Shown: piece after piece, positions 1 through 5,510 of the stretch
Numbering within the stretch: the stretch's first letter is position 1
Layout: each line of letters starts with the position of its first letter
Assembly: GCA_029933565.1 (NCBI GenBank)
Contig: JAOZNY010000080.1
Coordinates: forward strand, 2,702 to 12,146
DNA: 9,445 nucleotides
Reading direction: 5' to 3'
Source of the DNA: Bacteroidales bacterium
GTDB lineage: Bacteria > Bacteroidota > Bacteroidia > Bacteroidales > F082
The notes under the pieces: model-generated
Databases searched by the model: none
Told to the model about the DNA's origin: nothing
The model's input: the letters and a program-made list of their open reading frames with translations, nothing else
Made by a program: the position numbers and the translations under genes

Positions 1-1318
1 TTATTGCTAAATCATGAATATCACAATGAACATACCAACTACCTCCATCTTCTGCTTGGGTTGTGCAATTAGTAAAAGCGGTACTTCCACCATCTGTTGT
101 TTTCCATATGATGATTCCTCCTACAAAAACCAAATCTTCATCGGTTGGGGACACTGTAATACACAAATCGTAGTCCGATTGGTCACGGTAACCTAATTCA
201 TCACCAAGCAAATTTGGTGAATTTGTCTTTCGCGTAAAATTTGCTCCTCCATCATTTGATTCAAAGAAACCGCAGAAATAATTTCCGCCTCCTTTGGGAC
301 CTGCAAACAAGTAAACTATTGAATTGTCAGCAGGAGTCACTCCTATTTCAACACGTTCGTTACAGAGTGGATGATCAAATACTGAATTATTATTCCAGGT
401 ATCTCCCGCATCATTGGAGTATGAAAACCCAAGCGTATTAGTTGCATAAACCTTATCTGGAAAGTCAGGCCTGAATTCAATATCAAAGTGTCTTCCAGGA
501 TTAACCAGTGTCCAACTATTGCCACCATTAATTGTTTTGTAAAGTCCATCCGAAGTTGCAGCCAGCAATAATTCCGGGTCTTCAGGACTTTGAACCAAAC
601 TAAATCCAGTATATTCATTGGCTGACAATTGACCTGTAAGTTCCCAGTCCTGCCCGCCATTCTCTGAAACCATTACACCAACTGATGTTCTAAGATACCC
701 AGAATTATTTACAAAACCGTCATGATAAGAATCACCATCGCCTGTTAAAATAAAAATACGATCAGGATTTGAATAGTCAATGACAATACCTGAGATTCCT
801 AATGAAGGTATATAATTACTCAGGGACGCCCAGTTGCCACCACCATCAACAGTTTTCCACAAACCACCGGCAGGAGTTCCAATATATATTGTATTTGAGT
901 ATAATGGATGAAAGGCTATTCTGTCAACTCTGCCTATTCCATTGTAATGGGCATTACTACTACTATTTTCTGAATCCGTTGGTCCTACAAACGTCCACGA
1001 ACCATTTGTGTTTCTATCAGAAGATTCTTGTTTGGATTTTACAGCATTTATAGTTTTCTCTCCAATATTAACAAACTCTCCATCAGGACCTAAATGGAGT
1101 GACTGGTAATGTGCCCATCGGACAAAATGTTTACTAAACCTAAACTTATCCTCACTTTCAGGAACTGTTTTAATAAATTTATCATAGGTCTTAACTATCT
1201 CCGAAAACGTCTGTTTATCAGCTATCAACGTTTTGAATTGATTATTAATACTAGTCTGGGCAGATAAGATAGTCGAGTAAAAGAGTAATACAAGAAATAA
1301 GAACGATTTAGTTTTCAT
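1..1318 (-). CDS. Secreted Asp-box (BNR/sortilin-like) beta-propeller protein, 3' end outside window
   Basis: This reading frame is open from an ATG at 1318 to the left edge (439 codons, no stop), so the C-terminus is missing. Residues 1-20 form a signal peptide (hydrophobic FLFLVLLFY, cleavage near LSA|QTS). Residues 25-100 are a charged, probably helical leader. The propeller region begins near NGSWTFVGPTD (105-115), followed by VDRIAFHP and GTPAGGLWKT, typical of Bacteroidetes sortilin/VPS10-like exported proteins. Asp-box turns are visible at about 156-163 (TVDGGGNW), 218-225, 262-269 (TINGGNSW), 301-308 (SNDAGDTW), 354-361 and 407-415. The role is probably adhesion or glycan/protein binding at the cell surface. 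No catalytic residues can be assigned. Such proteins often end in a type IX secretion sorting domain, which would lie outside the window. The start overlaps the upstream gene's stop by 11 bp (ATGAAAACTAA), implying translational coupling. Family call is firm, function is inferred. Confidence 0.88.
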   Translation of the reverse strand, partial: MKTKSFLFLVLLFYSTILSAQTSINNQFKTLIADKQTFSEIVKTYDKFIKTVPESEDKFRFSKHFVRWAHYQSLHLGPDGEFVNIGEKTINAVKSKQESSDRNTNGSWTFVGPTDSENSSSNAHYNGIGRVDRIAFHPLYSNTIYIGTPAGGLWKTVDGGGNWASLSNYIPSLGISGIVIDYSNPDRIFILTGDGDSYHDGFVNNSGYLRTSVGVMVSENGGQDWELTGQLSANEYTGFSLVQSPEDPELLLAATSDGLYKTINGGNSWTLVNPGRHFDIEFRPDFPDKVYATNTLGFSYSNDAGDTWNNNSVFDHPLCNERVEIGVTPADNSIVYLFAGPKGGGNYFCGFFESNDGGANFTRKTNSPNLLGDELGYRDQSDYDLCITVSPTDEDLVFVGGIIIWKTTDGGSTAFTNCTTQAEDGGSWYVHCDIHDLAI

Positions 1319-2906
1319 CTTTATCAGAGTTTTCAATTTTACTACTTAGCACATCAATACGTTTCTGTTGTTCAATAATGTAAAGAGTTAGTTCTTCAAT
1401 CTTTTCCATCATCAGTCTTTGCATCTCACCAAGTTCCAATCCGGAGTTTCCAATCTCATCAGATGATGGAATATTAGGTAAATGGCCATTAGTTTCAATA
1501 AACTTTTCAAGTTTTCTAATAGGTAATAAACTATAGTTTTTATTAAAAACATAGTCAGGCCAATCATCCTGCATGCTTACACGAACTTCTTCGCACATAA
1601 TTTTCCCATCTACCGATAAGCGATAACCTGTTGCAAAATAACTACCTATGGCAACATTCCCATTATCACGTTTTATCAATAAGTGTGGTCCACTCTTGTT
1701 TAAATAAGCCTTTCCCCAAAGTTCCATTTCATTACCTGATCCATCATACATCCAATACATACCAAAAGTGGCAACGTTATCCTCAGCCAAAAACAAGGTA
1801 GCACTATCTCCTGAATTCAGTGTTTTAGGAGTTATATAAACTGTGGTATTTGTACTGGCAGGATTGTGAATATGCAACTGACTTAAAGGAGAATGTGTTC
1901 CAATACCCACCTTACCGTTAAAGCCAAGTTCGTTTGTTTCAAAATCACCAAAAATCAAAGGCTTGCTGGTATCAGAATTTTGAATATACAGTTTATTGCT
2001 CCTCAACTCACTATATCCTGCCTTATAACCAATAAATATATCTCCGCTACGAATTACACCGGATGTTCCAAATCCTGCTTTAAATCCAATAACAGTATTA
2101 TCAGAGCCTGAAGTATTATAGTAATCAGCAGCATAGCCAATACTTATATTATTATAGCCACTCGTGTTATAATACCCTGATGAAGCTCCTGTTACTACAT
2201 TAAACTTCCCACTGGTTCTATTTCTATTTGCATAATAACCTAGGCTTACATTGTAACTCCCGTTTGTATTTGAATAAAGAGAATAATAGCCTAAGGCAGT
2301 ATTATATGCTCCTATTGTGTTTTTATACAAGGCCGCAGCACCATCTGCTGTATTGTAAGTCCCTGATGTGTTATTTATTAAAGCCGCTGACCCATAGGCC
2401 GTATTATAACGTCCACTAGTATTTAATCTTAAGGCATCACTACCTATTGCTGTGTTATTGTCTCCGGTAGTATTTGCATTAAGACTATTTAACCCAATAG
2501 CTACATTTCCATTTCCACTACCATCATCATTAATACCGGATCCAACTCCAAGAAATATACTGCTTCCATCAGATTTCCCATCCAACAAGTCGTCAATAGA
2601 AAAAGCACCTGAACCTATTGTTTTCCAATCTGTACCATCGTAATGGTAAAAACCGGCAATATTATCAGTTTGGTAAATCATTAAGCCGGTTGCAGGTGCT
2701 GTTATCACATTGCGCTCTGCTTCCGTCATTCGGGGAATAAGAATTCCGGCCATATCCGATTTTACATCTAACATGGCCGAAGCATCAGGACTGCTGCCAT
2801 CGGCATTAATGGCTACCTGTGCCGATGCTGTCGTGCTCAGTAGGAGTATAAGGAATAGAAAACTGATTTTGCGCACCCTGAAGTCTATACTTTTTAAATG
2901 TTTCAT
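1308..2906 (-). CDS. Secreted YadA-head-like repeat protein with tail-fibre-type coiled-coil C-terminus
   Basis: 532 residues. Residues 1-30 contain a signal peptide (ISFLFLILLLSTTASAQ). Residues 31-100 form an N-terminal module (AMLDVKSDMAGILIPRM, then a YHYDGTDWKTIG motif) that recurs in Bacteroidetes exported repeat proteins. Residues 145-280 hold eight 17-residue repeats of the form NTxGxYNTAxGxxAL, resembling the left-handed beta-roll of YadA-type trimeric adhesin heads. Residues 330-435 form a beta-rich segment beginning GKVGIGTHSP. Residues 445-525 match a common Bacteroidetes C-terminal module: LEKFIETNGHLPNIPS, LELGEMQRLMMEKIEELTLY and a predicted coiled coil. No YadA membrane-anchor barrel and no endosialidase-type chaperone motif are visible, so it is not a classical autotransporter. 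It probably forms an elongated, perhaps trimeric, surface or extracellular fibre. The gene overlaps the upstream 72-residue gene by 4 bp and the downstream Asp-box gene by 11 bp. Function beyond a structural or adhesive role is unknown. Confidence 0.9.
   Translation of the reverse strand: MKHLKSIDFRVRKISFLFLILLLSTTASAQVAINADGSSPDASAMLDVKSDMAGILIPRMTEAERNVITAPATGLMIYQTDNIAGFYHYDGTDWKTIGSGAFSIDDLLDGKSDGSSIFLGVGSGINDDGSGNGNVAIGLNSLNANTTGDNNTAIGSDALRLNTSGRYNTAYGSAALINNTSGTYNTADGAAALYKNTIGAYNTALGYYSLYSNTNGSYNVSLGYYANRNRTSGKFNVVTGASSGYYNTSGYNNISIGYAADYYNTSGSDNTVIGFKAGFGTSGVIRSGDIFIGYKAGYSELRSNKLYIQNSDTSKPLIFGDFETNELGFNGKVGIGTHSPLSQLHIHNPASTNTTVYITPKTLNSGDSATLFLAEDNVATFGMYWMYDGSGNEMELWGKAYLNKSGPHLLIKRDNGNVAIGSYFATGYRLSVDGKIMCEEVRVSMQDDWPDYVFNKNYSLLPIRKLEKFIETNGHLPNIPSSDEIGNSGLELGEMQRLMMEKIEELTLYIIEQQKRIDVLSSKIENSDKDEN
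2067..2474 (-). repeat. Eight tandem 51-bp (17-residue) coding repeats
   Basis: Protein repeats begin at residues 145, 162, 179, 196, 213, 230, 247 and 264 of the fibre protein. All eight are exactly 17 residues, with no indel. The core is N-T-x-G-x-Y/N-N-T-A-x-G. A degenerate ninth unit (GSGNGNVAIGLNSLNA) precedes them. The DNA copies have diverged considerably, so this is an old array held by protein structure rather than a freshly expanded tandem repeat. The last three units lose the AL positions and become Tyr-rich (GYYNTSG, ADYYNTSG). Confidence 0.9.
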
Positions 2907-3121
2907 AGTTTAATCTGTTTGGTTATTGTTTTTGATTCTGCTTTGATGACGATTTGGAGTTGATGGGAGTTTTCCGGTAAATCAATCATTTCGAAATTTG
3001 AGTTTTTTATCGGTACCGACTTACTTTGTTTTTGCTCATCGGTAACGGTAATCATCCCTTCTTTTACCCAACTGTCTAACTGGACGTACAATTTATTGTT
3101 GATGATTGTTGTGATGGGCAT
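2903..3121 (-). CDS. Small beta-rich protein of unknown function, first gene of surface operon
   Basis: 72 residues, starting MPITTIINNKLYVQLD and ending ESKTITKQIKL. An in-frame TAG lies six codons before the ATG, with no other start codon between, so no signal peptide can be added upstream. Alternating hydrophobic residues (LYVQL, MITVTD, FEMIDLP, LQIVIK, TITKQIKL) suggest five or so beta strands and a small Ig-like sandwich. The ending loosely resembles type IX secretion C-terminal sorting domains or the small DUF3244-like beta proteins of Bacteroidetes, but the usual G-Y turn is replaced by ENSHQL. I do not assign a family. Its stop overlaps the fibre gene's start in an ATGA (2903-2906), so the two are translationally coupled. 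That context is the main reason to accept it as a real gene. It may be cytoplasmic, or exported by a non-Sec route. Confidence 0.7.
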   Translation of the reverse strand: MPITTIINNKLYVQLDSWVKEGMITVTDEQKQSKSVPIKNSNFEMIDLPENSHQLQIVIKAESKTITKQIKL

Positions 3122-3154
3122 AATATGAGGGTGCTTACACTAATTAATCGACTG

Positions 3155-3162
3155 CAAACTTA
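3155..3162 (-). promoter_or_regulatory. Candidate Bacteroidetes -7 box for the surface operon
   Basis: The minus strand reads TAAGTTTG, an exact match to the Bacteroidetes TAnnTTTG element. It would place transcription start near 3148 and give a leader of about 27 nt before the ATG at 3121. A TTTG -33 element at the usual 19-21 bp spacing is not present; the nearest TTTG (minus strand, 3177-3180) is only 14 bp away. It may therefore need an activator, or be a chance match. Confidence 0.4.
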
Positions 3163-3190
3163 TTATCAGTAGCAGGCAAAACCTAATTTA

Positions 3191-3211
3191 TGAGGTTAAC
3201 TTGAGGTATAC
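3191..3211. promoter_or_regulatory. Candidate operator: TGAGGT direct repeat with 11-bp period
   Basis: TGAGGTTAAC (3191-3200) and TGAGGTATAC (3202-3211) match at 8 of 10 positions and are one helical turn apart. Each ends in a self-complementary hexamer (GTTAAC, GTATAC). The pair is centred about 50 bp upstream of the inferred start site of the surface operon, a usual position for an activator. The neighbouring TPR-HTH regulator is an obvious candidate ligand, by inference only. Confidence 0.35.
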
Positions 3212-3352
3212 AGCAAAGGAATTTATTTCATTTTCTTTACTGAAAAGGATGTTTGTTTGCTTATAAGACGCACAATATCAAGAGTTAAAAATACAAACCG
3301 TGACTTTGTTTACTTGTGCAGAAAGATTCAGTGGTTAGCATTGATGTTTTTC

Positions 3353-3369
3353 TAACTTTGTGAACAAAG
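3353..3369 (+). promoter_or_regulatory. Candidate -7 box of the TPR regulator overlapped by a 14-bp palindrome
   Basis: TAACTTTG (3353-3360) matches TAnnTTTG exactly. A start near 3367 would leave a leader of about 60 nt before the ATG at 3428. The perfect palindrome CTTTGTGAACAAAG (3356-3369; arms of 6, spacer GA) covers most of this box. A bound dimer would block it, which suggests autoregulation or another repressor. No well-spaced -33 TTTG is visible. Confidence 0.4.
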
Positions 3370-3384
3370 ACGGTTTCCAACCGT
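3370..3384 (+). other. Perfect hairpin in the inferred 5' leader of the TPR regulator
   Basis: ACGGTTTCCAACCGT has 6-bp perfect arms around a TCC loop and directly abuts the palindrome at 3356-3369. In RNA it can be extended by a G-U and an A-U pair. It would sit at the very 5' end of the inferred transcript, so it could be a DNA operator or an mRNA-stabilising hairpin. There is no U-tract, so it is not a terminator. Confidence 0.4.
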
Positions 3385-3427
3385 TTAAGAGATTTATTTC
3401 GTTTCATTTATTCTAAAAACCAGGCAG

Positions 3428-5329
3428 ATGAAATTCACTTTTGTATCCGTATTTGTTATCCCACTCTTATTTGTTTCTATTGCTTTTTCGCAGACAACTT
3501 CCCCCCTTCCGGGAAAAAGTATCCTCAGGGAAGCAGATAGTTTGTTATTTATTGATGCAGATGCATCCATCGGTAAGGCAAAATCTGTTTTACAATATTT
3601 TGGTGACAACGATACCTTGTTTGTAGATGCCACTTTCCTCCTTGCACAGGCTTACCGGGAAAAAAGAATTTACGATTCGGTAGATTATTACGCTAACATC
3701 TGTCTGCAAAAAGCACTGGAACTTCAGGATACGGTCAATATTATTTATTCCTATACCAACCTTGGGTCTGATTATTATTTAATAGCCGAATATGCCAAAG
3801 CATTGAATGAACTCAAAAAGTCAGAAACATATTACAAAGCTTTTGGTACGGAACGAGAAACAGACAAAATATCTCCTTTATACTATGCCAAATTGCTGAA
3901 CAATATGGCAACGGCTTACATAAAAACAGCCCATTACGATTCTTCATTGCGCTGTTTTATTGAGTCCATCAAGATTAAAGAAGCAAATCATGCGGCAGCT
4001 GGCACTCTGATTGTTAGTAAAATAAATATTGGAAGTATTTACCTGGCCATCAAAGATTACGCAAATGGCGAAGTGTGGTTGAAGGAGGCCTTGGCAGATG
4101 CCACTTATGTTCAAGACTCTGTTTACATGGCTCGTTGCTACGCCAATTTGGGGGTGCTTTATAAAAAAACGGGCGATACTTCCCGAGCCATTGTAAACTA
4201 CAAAAAAGCCCTCGGTATTAATGAAAGCAGGGGCGACCACCGAAACCAGGCCATTGTGCTACAGAACCTAGCCCTGCTGCTGAGCAGTCAGAAAAAATAC
4301 CGGGAAGCACATGCTTATTTTATACGGGCGCTGGACAATAACAATACCATTCATGCTAACAACAGCCGGCTGCATCTTGCCATAAGTCGAATGTTCGTTG
4401 AACAACAAATGTATGACAGTTCTATTGTTCATAGTCAACTTTCATTACAATTATCCAGACAAAACGGTAATATTGATGTACTATTGGAGGATTATGAGTT
4501 GCTTGCAAAAGCCCATAAGGAAAAAAAACAATTTCACAAAGCTTATAATTATATTGAAAAATACGTGGCATTAAAAGATTCTATAACCAATAACAAAAAT
4601 CAGAAATACATTCAAAACCTAAAAACAGAGTTTGAAACCGAAAGAAAGGAAAATGAAATTGTGTTTTTAAAGGAATTAAACCAAAGTGAACACGCAAAGT
4701 CTCTTTCTATTCAAAGTAAACAACGGCTAACAATTATTGTTGTTCTTTTAGCCCTTTTATTGATTATTGTTGTAGCTCTACTCTATTTTGCAAAAAAGAA
4801 AAAAGAAAAAGAGTTGTACCTAATGGAAAAACAGTTGCTGGAAACCAACTTGAAGAATAAGGAGTTAGAAAGCAATAAACTGCAAATGGAGGTGAACTTT
4901 AAGGCCAGACAACTAACAACTCATGCTCTAAATATGCTACAAAACAATCAGTTGTTGGAAGATGTCCAGAAAAAATTAAATGTCATAGCTACGCAGGTAG
5001 ATGACGAACTGTCGATGAAATTTAATGCCATTGTAAAAGAGATAGGTGTTGGACGGAGAACAGAAAAAGACTGGGAGTTATTTAAAAACTATTTTGAAAA
5101 TATAAACAAAGGATTTATGAAAAACCTAAGGGCAATAAATCCTAAACTTAGCACTCACGATTGCCGCTTAGCTGCACTTACAAGCCTAAATTTGAATATT
5201 AAAGAAACCGCATCACTTTTAAGTATTTCACCAAGTAGTGTTAAAATTGCCCGTTACCGCTTACGCAAAAGATTGAAACTGGAAAAGGGTGAGGATCTTT
5301 ATGCTTTTTTGAATAAACTTAAAATATAA
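3428..5329 (+). CDS. Membrane-anchored TPR sensor with C-terminal LuxR-like HTH (transcriptional regulator)
   Basis: 633 residues. Residues 1-21 are a signal peptide (VIPLLFVSIAFSQ). Residues about 60-385 form a TPR array; clear units include those near 110-140, 160-185, 198-222, 236-265 (ANLGVLYKKTGDTSRAIVNY) and 276-302. One membrane helix spans 434-454 (LTIIVVLLALLLIIVVALLY), followed by KKKKEKE as the positive cytoplasmic side. Residues 456-520 are a coiled coil. At 549-564 is the DWELFKNYFENIN motif that precedes the HTH in Bacteroidetes Y_Y_Y/LuxR regulators. The HTH covers about 573-630 (LSTHDCRLAAL, LNIKETASLLSISPSSVKIA, RYRLRKRLKL). Topology: TPR in the periplasm, HTH in the cytoplasm, so an external protein or ligand signal could directly alter DNA binding. 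No kinase or receiver domain is present. It is divergent from the surface operon, its likely target by inference. The chosen ATG gives a complete signal peptide; AGGCAG upstream is at best a weak Shine-Dalgarno. Confidence 0.92.
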   Translation: MKFTFVSVFVIPLLFVSIAFSQTTSPLPGKSILREADSLLFIDADASIGKAKSVLQYFGDNDTLFVDATFLLAQAYREKRIYDSVDYYANICLQKALELQDTVNIIYSYTNLGSDYYLIAEYAKALNELKKSETYYKAFGTERETDKISPLYYAKLLNNMATAYIKTAHYDSSLRCFIESIKIKEANHAAAGTLIVSKINIGSIYLAIKDYANGEVWLKEALADATYVQDSVYMARCYANLGVLYKKTGDTSRAIVNYKKALGINESRGDHRNQAIVLQNLALLLSSQKKYREAHAYFIRALDNNNTIHANNSRLHLAISRMFVEQQMYDSSIVHSQLSLQLSRQNGNIDVLLEDYELLAKAHKEKKQFHKAYNYIEKYVALKDSITNNKNQKYIQNLKTEFETERKENEIVFLKELNQSEHAKSLSIQSKQRLTIIVVLLALLLIIVVALLYFAKKKKEKELYLMEKQLLETNLKNKELESNKLQMEVNFKARQLTTHALNMLQNNQLLEDVQKKLNVIATQVDDELSMKFNAIVKEIGVGRRTEKDWELFKNYFENINKGFMKNLRAINPKLSTHDCRLAALTSLNLNIKETASLLSISPSSVKIARYRLRKRLKLEKGEDLYAFLNKLKI

Positions 5330-5364
5330 AACTTTACAGCACGAGTACAATTACTGCTAGCGAA

Positions 5365-5510
5365 AAAAAGGGAAAAGGTCAATTTTATTTCCAACTCTAA
5401 TTTTGAATTGCCGAACTTCGGGGAAGCCTACAGGATATTCTTACTGAATAGTCCCTATGATAATAGAGTTTTAGTGTTCTACTCAATCGTAGAAACCCTT
5501 TTCCCTTTTT
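5365..5510. repeat. Long-loop inverted repeat at the convergent 3' ends
   Basis: AAAAAGGGAAAAGG (5365-5378) in the intergenic region is the exact reverse complement of CCTTTTCCCTTTTT (5497-5510) inside the last codons of dsbD, with 118 bp between. Read as a plus-strand transcript, the second arm ends in five U. The intergenic stretch 5330-5478 otherwise holds nothing I can name, and no compact terminator is evident. The low complexity of the arms makes chance plausible. Confidence 0.35.

Larger units (their letters stand above)
3122..3427. other. Divergent intergenic control region between surface operon and TPR regulator
   Basis: 306 bp without a supportable gene. It contains a TAnnTTTG-type box for each direction (minus strand 3155-3162, plus strand 3353-3360), a direct repeat with 11-bp period at 3191-3211, and two abutting palindromes at 3356-3369 and 3370-3384. 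An extra ACTTTGT half-site lies at 3303-3309, 52 bp upstream of the same heptamer at 3355-3361. No RNA gene is recognisable. Confidence 0.6.

Noticed and set aside
343..660. 105-codon minus-strand frame inside the left-edge gene
   Set aside because: It is out of frame with the continuous 439-codon Asp-box reading frame, which has a signal peptide and repeated motifs. This frame has none.
2067..2474. Prophage tail-fibre gene
   Set aside because: The protein has a Sec signal peptide and exported neighbours. No phage structural or lysis gene is nearby, so the resemblance is shared fold, not phage origin.
3944..4240. 98-codon minus-strand frame inside the TPR gene
   Set aside because: It lies opposite the TPR array and has no domain or promoter signal. 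It is a by-product of the coding sequence.
5411..5421. CCGAACTTCGG palindrome as terminator for the TPR gene
   Set aside because: With a one-base centre only about three base pairs could form around a usable loop, and no T-tract follows.
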